From assembly GCA_027604705.1 (NCBI GenBank), contig JADHYV010000069.1, forward strand, positions 34,481-98,480: a stretch of DNA of 64,000 nucleotides, given 5' to 3'. The notes under the pieces are model-generated. The model had not been told where the DNA came from, made no database searches, and saw only the letters and a program-made list of their open reading frames with translations. The translations under genes and the position numbers were made by a program. This DNA is from Allomyces arbusculus. Taxonomy: Eukaryota; Blastocladiomycota; Blastocladiomycetes; Blastocladiales; Blastocladiaceae. Positions 10,961 through 23,502 of this stretch are shown piece after piece (the stretch's first letter is position 1; each line of letters opens with the position of its first letter).

Positions 10961-12325
10961 TGGCACCATGCGGTCAAACGTTCCCAGTTCACACACTGGG
11001 ATGTTCAACTCAGTAGTTGATTTAGTTGCCATCCAAGTAAAGCATGTCGCGCGCGTTTTGCTGGGTCCCAGCCAGTCAACTGCGTTTGAAGGCATGATGC
11101 ATGCTTTCCTGATTCTCCCACCGCGCACGCAGAACCGCGTCTTGGTGCACATTTCGCACGTCCCTTCGTTGATCTTGCACGACATGCGCGTGTCGCGGTA
11201 TTGGACTGTGGTCCCCATTCCATTACACCAGCTATTGTCGTTTTGTATTTGTATGCACACGTGGTGTATTGGTCCTGCAAGTGTCCCGCCTCGTTGCCGT
11301 CGCTTAGTCATTAGCAGCAGAGACCTACACTGTATGGATCCCTCAGGGTGGGTGTATGTCACGATTCCAGTGAATTCAGCATCGATGGAAGTGGGAGCGT
11401 GTCACGATTCCACAGTCGGTAATGACATTGGCTCTGCACCAAATCAGGCCGATGTCAATCCAGGTGCGAGAGCTGGAGATGGTGCAATATCGCTTGCCTC
11501 TGCAGCTGCATCGACTTAGACTTGACGAGGCGTTTTCCGCGCTCTCTCGTGAGCAGGCAACTTTTGCTTTATTTTATGGAATCCACCCAGAAGCGCCCAG
11601 CATCCAGGATTAGGATCCGTCACTCTCATGGTTATTGTGCCAGATGCCGCCAACCATCTCGCCACTCAAGTTGCGATACCTCGCTAAAATGCTTCCGGAA
11701 ATGGCCAAGCACGCCTTGGCGGCGATGTTGCCACAGCTTCCAGCACTGACCGAGGTTGTGTTTGACGTCTGTGACTGACGGGTGTGAATCTGATTCTTGC
11801 TGCGCTCCCCGAACCGGGTTGCAGCGCTTGTCGCTGGGCCTCTGGAATTGGCAAGTAAAGTTGGCCAATGCCAAGCAGCAGGCATTTATGATATGCGGAG
11901 CTTGCCTCAATGGTCGGATCCGTGCTGCTGACTTCCGTGACGCGAGCAACAATGGGTCCCTTGACGCCATTCTCTGGTGGGTCAAGCACAAGCTCCCGTT
12001 CATTCACTTACCTGACGGCATCGACTGGGCGAGCTGGAGTGGCAGGATGGTGCTCCTCGATTGATGGCTGCACGGGTTGGGCCTCGAGCCGCTCTAGCCA
12101 GAGTTTGCACTCGCTGCTGCCACGAATCGAGGTCATTTGGCGATTCTCGACTGGTGGCGACGGTCGGGGTTGCCGCTCAAGTTCACGGCCGAGACTCGAC
12201 ACAGCGGACTGGCGTCGGAATAGGACGGAGTGGCCGCATGGTGGAGCGCTGCGGATTTGCCGCCTTCGGCATCCTGGATTCCTGGTCCCCAGAAGCGCAT
12301 CATCAACGCAAATCTTTCTGAGTGA
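10961..12325 (+). pseudogene. F-box/LRR-like family, decayed unit B
   Basis: This stretch parallels unit A but is more decayed. Shared blocks include RYWTVVPIPLHQLLSF (unit A: RHWAVIPVPLHQLSSF), RCRRLVISSRDLH (QCQRVVISGHRFG), QMPPTIS, and AKHALAAMLPQLPALTE (AKRALAAMLLRLPVLNE). The N-terminal F-box portion is missing or unreadable, and the blocks fall in several frames, so more than one indel has occurred. The last stretch (about 11830-12064) reads LSLGLWNWQ to a stop. It is not expected to make a full protein. Confidence 0.6.
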
Positions 12326-12479
12326 CTGATGGGAATGCGGATGAAGGATGATGCTAATGATGGTTGTGTACGCTATGTTTTGTTTGCTGTGCCAATGTTG
12401 GATCATGACAGAGTGATCAATGCAGGACAATGGCCCCTATTTGTAAAACAACGTCTGTTCTGAACCAATTCCATCGCGC

Positions 12480-15400
12480 CTAGTCCTCCCCACGCAGTTT
12501 TCTCAGTTCATCGCCGATGGCCCGCACGTTCCGACCGCAACAGCCGAAGTCGTTGACCGGGAAGTGTCCGTTCTCGCCGACCCACCTGCCCTCCCCACTC
12601 CATCCCCCACCCCCATCGCGCCCGGTACCGTCGCCAAATTTCCCGTCCCGCCACACTTGATATCCCACTCGATGCGCTGCAACACCACATTCTTCCTCCT
12701 CCTCACCTCCAAGTCCTTGCTCGCATCATGTGACACAAACACGGCGCGTGGATCCACCGCCTTCTCATCCACGGGCGAGACATGAAACGCCAGTTTCCCC
12801 TCCCCGTCCCGCAACTCCGGCAACGGCAGCGGCAGCACATCGTACGGCGTCGGATCATAGAACGGCTCACCGCACTGAACACACTCGTGCCGCGTCCCGC
12901 GGTGCGGGATGCCGCGCGGGTCCCACCCCGGCGGCCGTGCCGTGCCCGCGCTCGCGGCCCACGGTGGCGCCACGACCGAGTCGAGCGATATCGCGCGGTT
13001 CGGGCGCCGGTCGGGGTACCGGATTGGCCGCCCAGACGCGCACGCTGCACACAGGATGTGCCGCCGCAGGGCTTGCCGTGTGTTCAGTGCCTGCCCGCTG
13101 TACAGGTACGTCCGGCCGGGTGAGAAGTCGAGCGGTTCCCGCGGGCACGGCAGCGCGCGCGCGGGGAATTGCGAGACGTAGTCGGCAATCACGGTGTGGT
13201 GCTTGGTCCGGCGCGATTTAAGCCATGTGCGGATTGTAGGGGATAGGTTCGTGTCGATCCCGTACGTGCGCTTGGCGGCGGGTGGGGCGAGCGGGGGTGG
13301 GAGCGGGTGGATGCAGTGCACGGCGGCGAGGTGCGTAAGCGGGATTCGGTCAAGGTCGGTGTGCGCGCTAAACGTCTGCGCGAGGTCTTGTAGTTGCTCG
13401 AGGGTCGGGAGTAGGCCGTGCGCGGAGAGTTCGAAGATAGTCGTCAGGTTCCGCGAGGCAATCTATGGCGAACAAAGCAAGTCAGTCGGAGGGCGGTGCG
13501 CGTCGGTGGATGCGGAAAAAGATCGCACGTCGCTGCAGTTGCGAAGCGCGGCAAACGCCGTGCGCGGCGTGTGCGACCGGATAAACGTCTTGGGGTTCTT
13601 CATGAGCGCGTCGATCGTGTCCTTGAGATGAATCCACGCCAGGTTCGGGCACAGCTGCGTCCAAACGCGCGTCGTGAACGTGAGGTTGAGGTCCATGTAA
13701 ACGCAGATGTCGGGGTCCTTGAGCCTGAAGGAGCGAAACCGTCAGTGCTGAAAATGCTGAGGCGCGCCTCGAGCAAACCTACCCGGCCAGGAAATCGTCG
13801 AGGTCGTCCATGCCGCCGAGAACGCGGCCCTCCAAGAACACCAAGCACACGTCCTTGTCGGAGACGACAAATCCCGTAACCACGTCGAGCGAGACGTCGC
13901 GCCGCTGCTCCTTGGACAGCTGGTACTCGTACAGGTGCTCACGTGAGTCGAGTCCAAGCGCCTTTTGGTTGTAAGCCTCGACAAACTCGATAAGCTCAGA
14001 GACTATCTTGAGTGACATCGGGCCACTATAACACCAGGGTCAGAAGGCAGAGGAAGGTCGAGCTCGACGGAAGAAATCGAGGATGCTCACCGAAGCACCA
14101 AGACAGCGCGGGTCATGGCGTTGGCCGACTCGTTCAGGCTGAAGACGGGCATATGCGACTCGACCTTGATCTTGATCATCGTGTCGCACTCGAGGTAGAA
14201 TCCAGGCGCGACCGCGTGCTTGATACCAAGGCTCGTTTCTACGACAACGGCGGTCCGAATCAGATTTGCTCGTGTCGATGCGGCAGATTCACGCCAACGG
14301 TACCTGCGCCGGCCGGTACCACGGGCGCCTTCATACTAAGATAAGTCGCGCCGGCCACGAGTTCGGCAAGACCTGCCCGATTTCGTCAGTTTCAAAACTG
14401 CAGCACCCGGCTTGACAGCGAAAAGAACGACATACTGAACCGCGCTACCCCATACGACTGAATCGGTGCCAATGTCTCTTGCTTGTCCTGGCCCAACGCG
14501 CCCTTCTTGTCGCGGTCATGCAATTCCACCTCGAGCCGGTTGTGCAAGAAAAACTCGCGCAGCTCGTCGTCGTCGTGCAGACCCGTCAGCAGCACGTGCC
14601 GCGAATCGAGCCGAATCAGTTTCTGCTGCGGGACGGCGGCGCGCGACTTGTGCCGGGTCGCGGGCTGGTCGGCAAACGCAAATCGCGTGTAGACTGGGTG
14701 GCACTTCTTGCGCAGGGTGTCGTACGAAAGTGGCTGGTCCGGTAGGTTCTCGATGGTTTGCACTGTGATGACCATGGGGTTCAGGCTATGGAATGCGAGC
14801 CCAGGGTGAGTGTCGGGTGGAGCAAAATCAACATCAGGGACACACGAACCTCTCTTGCTGCCGGTGCGTCAAAAGCGGCCCGCTCAGCGACACCCCAACC
14901 TCGGCATCCTGTAACCCTTCGACCTTGGTCTCTAGCCGCCCCGTCGCGTGAATCTCGCCAAGAAAGAAAAAACTCGGATCGACAAAAATACTGCCGACGT
15001 GCGTGTGCTGGTCAATCAGCGTACGCTGCCGCCGCGGCAAGTCCGGCAGGAAATGCACAGTGCGGTGCGGCTCGTCGAAATGGTGCGGGTGCGGCGGCGT
15101 CTTGGCGCGCACAAACGTACAAATCGCCGACAGGTCCTCGTGCTGCGCGTTCCCGTTCCGAGGTGGCGGTGGGTGCCGCGTCGGCGATGGCAGCGGCGGC
15201 TCAAACTGCACCGCCGTGTTAGGTGTAGTGAGCGACGGCACCTTCATGTCTGTCGCCGCAGGACCGCTGCGCTGCGACGCGCTCGACCCGCGCGAGCTCG
15301 CAGGAGAATTGGTCTTGGACTGCAGCAGCGCGTCGCGGCGTGCATTGCTTGCGCCGCTCAAGTGCGGCGCGACCGGGATCTTGACCGTCGGCGCGGCGCG

Positions 15401-16305
15401 CGGTGGCGGAATCGTGGGCGCCTTGACCTTGACGGTGAGCGGCAGCTGCTGGTAGTTGTTGAGCACGTAGTTGCGAAACGTTTCAATCTTGCGCTTGGTC
15501 TTGGGCGAGAGCCGCTCCGTCTTGGAGAGCATGACGAGCCGTTTGGCAATGGCGTTGAGCGAGGCGCGCCGGAAGAGCAGCGTTTGCCGCGAGAGCGCCG
15601 CGTCAAACCGGTTCTTGGGCTCGTTCGGGTCCTCGCCCCACACTTTTTGAACCTTCCAGATCTTGAATTCGATGGGTCCCTCGTAGAGGTCGGCGATGAA
15701 CTCCTGCGGTGCGCGAAGGAAGAGGGTGTCAGTTGCTGTGAGTTCAGGGCCCACAGGGAGGGAAAGCGGATATGGGTGGCATACCAGACTCACGTCGACC
15801 TCGTGAGTGTTGGACCAGAACGAGTTGGAGGGGTGCAGGAAATCAGACTGCGGATCGCAATGCGGGGGTTCGTGAGCTGCTGCACGATAGCGGCCAGAGT
15901 GAGCAGCCGTGCAACGAGAAACAGCAAGTTACCCGGCCCTCATAGAGGGTGCCGACCGTGTAGGTGACATAGTACTTGGCGGGGACATCTGCGGCCGTAT
16001 CGTGGGCGGCCGCATCGCCGTGCTTTGCTTCCTTGGTGCCGGACGGTTGGCCCACGACCTTGTCCTTCAAGTCTGCGGTCGACTTGTTCTTTTTCTTGGT
16101 ACGCTGATCAAGGTCTGTCCCGGTGGAGAAGATCAGGACCACGTCGTTCTTGATGCTGGCAGAGCCGGATCCCACGTCGAGCCTCAGGCCGCGAAATCTT
16201 ACCGCGCTGGAGAAAGTAGTGCAGTTCGACGGAGAGCCGCAGCGAGTGCTCGGGCTCGGACGTGTCAACCGAGTAGAGGGAACCGTCAATGTCCATGAAC
16301 GACAT
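12480..16305 (-). CDS. CFAP92: CFAP92-like (FAP92/KIAA1257, DUF4550) cilium-associated protein
   Basis: Eleven exons in consistent phase: 16203-16305, 15933-16072, 15795-15879, 14850-15735, 14441-14785, 14304-14335, 14091-14238, 13783-14025, 13529-13724, 12657-13462 and 12480-12585. They give about 1029 aa. The N-terminal block (HSLRLSVELHYFLQR ... GPIEFKIWKVQKVWG) resembles the DUF4550 domain of CFAP92, a poorly characterised axoneme-associated protein. It is followed by LNPMVITVQTIENLPDQPLS and PGFYLECDTMIKIKVESHMP, which look like C2-type beta strands. Two CxxC pairs (CAAC near 13055, CVQC near 12885) may bind zinc. The end reads WVGENGHFPVNDFG after a final 71-nt intron. Other candidates are unnamed coiled-coil/C2 axonemal proteins. 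Exon 3 is uncertain (see findings). It is the third cilium-type gene in 16 kb. Confidence 0.6.
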
Positions 16306-17601
16306 GGCGGCTCGGGGTGGGTGCTTGGTGGGTTATCCAACGAATTTCGGGTTACCGAGATGACGGTTGCGGGTCGGAAATTGGGTCCAGAGTCGAGCTG
16401 GGTCCGTGTGACGAGGTCTGATCGCTCTATACTCTATTCTGAACACATTGCGGCAAGTTGTCGCTGTCGCCGAGCGATGTGATCGAAGCCTTACGTGTTG
16501 GCGCCGCCAGCGGCCCAACGGTGATGGGTGTTGGCCCAGCGTGGTTGAGCAGAAGACAGATTATCAGATCCACGTCACTCAAGCGTGCACCTTCAAGTGC
16601 AAGACAGGTGCGAGACGCGGTGCGATATGCACGTGCTTACGCTTCACATTCCGGCTGCTGATCGCACCGGTCGCAACAACCACTGGCGCGTTCGCACCTT
16701 CCCATCGTCGTTGCCGTCAGCCACCGCGCACCCCGCATGCCAACGGCCTCCACCATGCCACAACTTGGTGCAACGACGCGCCGACGACACCCCAAGCAAC
16801 ATGCAACGAAGCCGTGCGCTGCGCGCCTTCACCGCCCCCATCGCCTTTGACATGGCCCGTTGCGCCGGCCGTTCATGTTGGGAGGGCGATCACGACGTTA
16901 ATACGATAATTCCCCACGACTGGGCCGTCAGCAGCAGGGACAGCCCGTTCCCAAGTCGTTTGTGACGCGCTGTTCGCGCCCAGCGAGCGACAACCACCAT
17001 CACGGTCGGTCGGAGCCAAGGCCAAGGAGCCGTTGTCGTCGCGCGCTGCATCCAGTCACGCCATGCCCCTTCCCACCTGTGTTGCGCACGACTTCGTCGC
17101 TCTCGCGCACACGCTCGGGGCCGCTGCTGCCAGCAACCTGGAGCTATTTATCCACGCTCCGTCCTTGACCCGCCGCCACCGGATCGGACCTCTTCTCCCT
17201 GCACTCGCGCTCTCCTTGTCGCTCGCTCGTACTTGCGGTGGTCGTCAACGACCCGCTCGATTGGACCAAATTCGACTTGCACGCTGCCAGCTTGGCCACG
17301 ACTTCGGAACACGCACTCGCCCGCCCGTGGTGGGCAGTAGCCGACCTTGCGCTGACTTGCTCAAGAGGTTTGGATCGAGATTCGACGACCTGACCACGGT
17401 ACGGCGACGTGGTTGCTCGGATTGACGCCGTGGCCACCGTTGCCGACCACCAAATTCGAGGAGTGCTCGATGCAGTGGTGGTCGCGGGTGTGGTGGTCGT
17501 GTGCGGTGAGCGTGTGCAGCACCAAGGACGCGAACCATGCTGACTTTCTTCCTGTCCATCCATCTAGCGCGCTTCGTACCCTCGCACACGCAGTTTGCAC
17601 C
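16306..17601. other. Divergent intergenic region, about 1.3 kb
   Basis: It lies between the CFAP92-like gene (-) and the large membrane-protein gene (+) and should contain both promoters. A weak TATA-like string (CTATTTATCC) occurs near 17144, about 460 bp before the chosen start. Open frames here are short and mutually antisense. Part of it may be a 5' leader or an upstream exon of the large gene. Confidence 0.35.
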
Positions 17602-20600
17602 ATGATCAACACGGCCGCTTCGTCGCGCCGCGGCGACACGAGCCGCAAGACGACCATGGCGCACCACGTGCGGCACACGACGACAGTGGCCACGTCCTCT
17701 GGCATGGCGACGCGACACCATGCCACAACGACCAAGATCGCGACCACGGTTGCGGCCAAGCGGCATCATTTGCGCCGCGTCGGGTCCGATGACCGCATGC
17801 TCGTCAAGGAGTACGTCTCTTTTCGTAAAGCGTGTTCGCGATCGGCGAAATTATGATGCTCAGTCTTTTGCTCCTTGCAGTGCACCCGATTTGCCGACGA
17901 TTCAGGACCGGACGCCGGGATCCACATCCGATTCGTTCCAGTACGTTGTTCTCTGGCCCGGGGATCTGTCGAGGAGCGATTTGGGCCGCAACCGCGAACT
18001 GACGTGCTCCACAATCCACCTCCAAAGAACGCTCTCGACTGTGTCCCCTTCTACCCTCGAACACGCCGACGAAATCATTGTGATTCCGGCACCGGGGCAG
18101 TACGCACACATCCCCGTCCCGCCGATCCCAGCCGCCGCCGCAGCCGCTTCGGCTACCGACGACGACGTGCCTGGCGCGTGGGTCATGACCATGGACCGTG
18201 CCGCCAGCGACCAACTGGCCGCCCAGTTTGCGACCGAGACCAAGAAATCGTCGCTCGTCCGGATTAAGCGCCGCCGCAGCAAGTCGTCAGTGCTGATGCC
18301 AGGCCACATGACGTTGTCGTCTTCGCGGCGGCCGAAGCCCGGTGCGGCGGCGGGCGCGGAAATGCCCGTGGCCGAGTATTTGGGTGCAGATTACCCGCCG
18401 TCGATTGCGCCGTCCGAGTCGGTGGTGGAGACGGAGCCGGTGGCGGAGGTCGCACCCGCGGCGGAAACGCCGCCGCCGGCGATGAACGAGCCGTCGATTG
18501 CGACGGCAAGTAGTGTCACGGGGTCGCTGTGGAGCGGGGTCGCGGCGTCGGCGCTCGCCAAGGCCGAGGCGATCAAGGCCAAGCTTAAGCCGCGGCGCGA
18601 GACGTATGTCACGGCGTCGTCGTCGGGCGAGGCGGAAACGATGGAGCTGCATCATCATCACGTCGAGGAGCACCATCACCACCACGTCGAGGAAGAGCAC
18701 CACACCCACCACCAGGTCGAGCAGCATCACCTGCTCGCGACTTCGATGGCCGCTGCCGGTGCCGCGACTGACACGCTCGCATCGACGAAGTCCTCGTCGA
18801 CCTCATCGTCGGAACCGTCCGTCTACGCGGACCTCCCATCGTCCCCGGCCGACTCGTATTCGCCGACCGATTACCCGACCCTGATCCCGGCGCCGCGACC
18901 GCCAAGTATCGGCCCGAATCTCACGATTGCGGGCACCATGGCGTCAATGTCGATCGAGGCTGCGAATAATGCGGCTGCCATGGCGATTGCCGCGGCCAAG
19001 CACTCGTCGACCGTGGGGACAAGCCTCACGACGTACCACAGTCTCGCCTCGTCGTCGAATGCAACGTCGTCGATCGCTGCGGCGTCGAGTGTCGCAGGTG
19101 GGTCGGCAGCGGTGGCCGTGCTCCCGCCACTCGCATCGCCCAAGTCGTCGTCGCTCGCGTCGCCGAAAACTGCGTCGCTCGCCTCGCTCAAGCCCGTGGC
19201 CGTCCCACCGCCGCAGAAACCTGTCGTCGTCCCGCCGCCCATGACCTCGCCGTCGGTCTCGACCGTCTCGCGTCCCGGGTCCTCGGTCGTCTCCAAGATC
19301 GGGTCCTCGGTCACCTCCAAAACCAACTCGTCGGCCGTCTCGAAAATCGGGTCCTCGGTCGGATCTTCGAAACCCGGGTCGTTGGTCCCTTCCAAGCTCG
19401 GCACCTCGGTTGTCTCCAGCCACAGCTCGTCGCGGCCCTCGCAGCCGCCCTCGCAGCCGCCCTCGCACCCTGCGACCGTTGTGAGCGCCGCAAACGCGTC
19501 GCAGTACGAGCAGACGCACACGCACCATGCTGCACTGTACCAGCAGGGATCGCAATACGTCGCGCACCATTACCAGACGCACGAGGTGGTGCAGGGCGGG
19601 CACGCGGTGAAGGCCGAGAACGCGACGGTGACCGTGCACCATGGCGAGAATGCGCACCAGGAGCGACTCGAGTTCCACAACGAATCAGCGGGGTATTCGA
19701 CCGCCCTCGCGGGTGTGACGCAGCAGCAGGCGCAGGTGCAGTACCAGGAGGAGCATCAACAACAGCAGGCCGAAACGGTGGAGACGGTCGCGTCGACGGT
19801 GGCGACGCCCGCGCCGGCAGTGTCGCTCGCGCAGGCTGCGGCGTACGCGTCGGCGTGTCGGGTCGAGCAACAGCAACAGCAAGTGCAACAGCAACATGAT
19901 GCCTATCACGCGACAGCGACCGCGACAGCGACAGCGGCAGCGGCTGCATCGGCGCAGTACCACCACGAGTCGTACGCGTCACAGCAACATCAAGTGCACG
20001 AGTATCAGAACGTGCAGGCCGCGCAGCAACAGCAAGTGCAGGAGTTCCAGAATGCGCAGACCGCGCAGCTCGGGCAGCATTTCGAGCAGCAGCAGCAGAT
20101 CCACGTCACGCAGGAGCAGTACCAGGCCGCAGCGCAGGCGCAGTATGCCGCTCAGCAGTATCACGAGCAGCAACAGCAGCTTCAGCAATCGTACCAGCAG
20201 CAGCACGTGGACGTGACGGACGCGGTCGTCATGGGCGCGACCACAACCACCGCGGCGAACACGGCTGCCGCGGGTGCGGGCGCGGTCTCGGTTGCCGGGG
20301 CTGCTGGTGCTGCGACTGTTGCTGTCGCGACTGGGGCTGCTGCGTACAACTACCAGACGCAGCAGGCGCAGCAAGCACAGCAGATCTACCACCTACAGCA
20401 GCAGCACACGGTCGGCGAGATCTACCCCGTGCAGGCCGTCAATGGCACGGGCACGCGGCGGTCGGGCCATCGCCGTGTCGGTGACCTCGAGCTCGCCGAA
20501 AAAGTCACGTCGTCGTTCAACATCCATGGCGAGGACCAGTCGCAGCACCCGGGCAGCTCGGTTCTCTACACGAGCACGACGCAGACAGCTACCAAGATGA

Positions 20601-23464
20601 TCATCGAGTTTCGGCAGTGGCTCGTCTACTTCAACTTTATCCGGTCGGTCATCACGTCGGCGCTGACGATCTTCACGACGGTCACGACCTACTCCCTGCT
20701 CTCGGAAACGTTCGATGCCGACAGTTTCTACGTGGCGTCGACCGTGTTCACGGCCATTGATTTCATCTATGCGCTCGCCAAAGTGTTGCAACCGATGCCG
20801 ACGAACCACGGGTGCTTGCCGAATTGGCTCCGTGCGGTCGAGCGTGACGAGGACGACAGCCGGTGCCGTGTGCCCAAGTACTGGTTATGGTTCAATGGCA
20901 AGCCCAACATCCAGCACCTGTCCATGTGGGGTCTCGTCTCGGGCAACGAGCTTGTGCTTGACATCATTGTCCTGCTCATCAACACGGTCATCAAGATCTA
21001 CCACTACCGGTTCACGGAGGTGGCCGTCAGCCCGAGTCTGCCGTTCATTGTGCCGATCGACAGCCCTTTGCTCACGTTGCCGTCGGGCATCACGTCGCTC
21101 GCCGCGCCCTCGGCGCAACTGATTCTCTTTATCATGTCGCTCGCGGCCACGGTTATTGTCCACGCGTGGGCGATTGGCCGCGCGTTCATCTTGACCAAGC
21201 AGGCGTACACGCTCTCGGCGCTGATTGCGCTCAAGGCGACGCTGCTCGCGTTCGACGTGACAGTGCTGTGTCTGGTCCTCTACCAACTGCTCGTGCTCAA
21301 GGGCCCGGACCTGTTTGCGCTCGCGTCCGACACGACCATCCAGCTTGTGCTGAGCATTGTCGTGGCCGCGCCCATTTCCAACCTGGCGTCAAACGTGCTC
21401 ATCAACTACCCGATCCACTACTACCACATTCTCATGTCGCTCAAGGGCCGCGTCTTCACGCTCGTTGGCGTGGACCTCGGCAGCTTGTTCTCGTCGAACG
21501 TCTCGATCCCAAAGAACAGCACGCTCTTCATCCGCGATGGCACCATCTACTCGACGTCCCCCGGCGGAGGCGCGCCGACGACGCTCGGTTCGATGAAAGA
21601 AATTTCAAAGCGCGGGATCCGGCACGCCGCGCAAAACGCGACCTTCCGCCCGCTGGTCCTCGCCGTCTTTGGCACGTTCACGCTCTACGCGACCATTGTC
21701 CTGATCTACCTGTGCGTGCCCGTCACGTCGACGACCCCGTTCGCGTTCCTCGTCACCTTCTTCTTCCCCGGCGTCATGTCCCCGGCCACGCCCAACTGGA
21801 TTCAGAACTACGTGTCCCCGACACCGACCACCGCCGCGGCACTGATCGCGCCCACACCCGCGCTCGCCGCGAACCGACTTGTTGAACGTGATGCCGCCAT
21901 TGTTGGCGGCGCGCTGACGATTGACGTGCGCGCGACGCTCACGTGGGGCGTGCAGTTGCCGCCGCCCGAATTGGGCGGGCGGATCGGGTACAAGACGGCC
22001 GTGTCGCGCACGACCGCGTATGTCGTGTTTGAAACGACGACCTACGCGGTCGAGTTTGGCGGGACGCGCACGCCGGAACCCACGTTGACCAGCACGACTA
22101 CCACGACATGCACGCGGTTCACGCCCACGCCGACGACCGTGTCGGGCACGACGATCACGCCGACGCCCACGTGGGCTTGCGGTGCTGGCGGCGCCGGCGG
22201 AGGGAGTGGGGCGGGGAGTGGGTCGGGCAATGGGTCGAGCAGTGGATCCGGGTCGAGCTCGGGTTCGTCAAGCGGGTCCAATTCGGGCTCGGGGTCGTCT
22301 TCTGGGTCGAGCTCGAGCAGTGGGTCGAGTTCGAGCTCGGGTTCCAGTTCGGGGAGTGGGTCCAGCAGTGGTTCCGGGTCCAGCTCTGGATCGGGAACGG
22401 CCAGCGGCGCAGGCAGCGGTTCGGGGTCCGGTTCCGCAAGCGGTTCCAGCTCGGGGAGTGCATCTGGTGGCGGTTCAAGCTCTGGGAGCAGTTCTAGCAG
22501 CGGGTCGGGCTCCAGTGCGGGCACCGGCGCTGGCTCGGGATCCGGAAGCGGGTCTGGGACCGGCACGACGAATCCCAAGTCGCCGACGGGCCAGCAGTAC
22601 CAGCCACTCGTTGATCGAATTGCGAGCAAGTACTCGGATTTCGCCCACGAGTTCTACAGCGAGTCCCACAGGCGCGCATTGATTCTGCTGATTGTCGTCA
22701 ACATTATTCTCAACTACGCGGCCGGCGCACTCGTCACCTTTGCCGGCTGGGTGTTTTTGCTCGTCGTTGGGTGCTGCGTGAGCGCCAAAAAACGCAACGA
22801 CTGGCTCGAGGCCGCGCAGCTTGGACGGTTGGCGGCGGTCATGACAACCGTGTCGAGTAAGAGCAGCCGGTCGTCACGCACGGCGACGACAATGGTCGCC
22901 GCGAATGCTGCAGCGGTCACGACGACGGCTGCGGCGACGGCGGGTGCCACCGCGGCGGTCGAGACGAACGCGTTGCTCGTGAACGGTCAGCCGCGGCCGT
23001 CAGGGAGTATTGGACGGCCGCCGACTCAAGGTGCCGGGCGCACGAACGTTCATGGTACGGTCTCTTTCGTTGATTTTCGCCAGTGTTGGCGAGGCCATTG
23101 ACTGACACGACTATTCACTTAGAATTCTATGACCAAACATGGGGCGCACAAGCGTCGATGCAACAGCAGCAGGAAATGCAAGTGCAGACTACGCAGGCGC
23201 AGGCGCAGTCGCAGGCGCAAGCGCAGGCCGTGCAAGCGCAGCATACGGCCGCGATTCACCAGCAACAGCAGCAGCAACAAGTCGTCGAGCACCAACAGGT
23301 CGTGACTACGACGACGACGGCCCAGCAGCAGTCCGCTCATGCCGAGGCGCACGTGTCGCAACATCAATACGCGCAGGCTGTCCGACAACAGCAGCAGCAA
23401 GTTTCGCAAGTCCAGCAGCAACATTCGCAGCAGCAGCAGAGACACCAGCAGCAGCAGTACCTGC

Positions 23465-23502
<38 letters not shown>

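Noticed and set aside
16108-16202. Read-through of exon 1 of the CFAP92-like gene without an intron
   Set aside because: The frame continues as ISRPEARRGIRL, which is arginine-rich and unlike the family. A GTAAG donor and CGCAG acceptor (16073-16202) restore a consistent phase.
21166-21885. Plus-strand frame of 239 codons inside the large membrane-protein gene
   Set aside because: It is rich in Arg, Pro, Ala and His, as expected for a shadow frame, while the overlapping frame shows clear hydrophobic helices.
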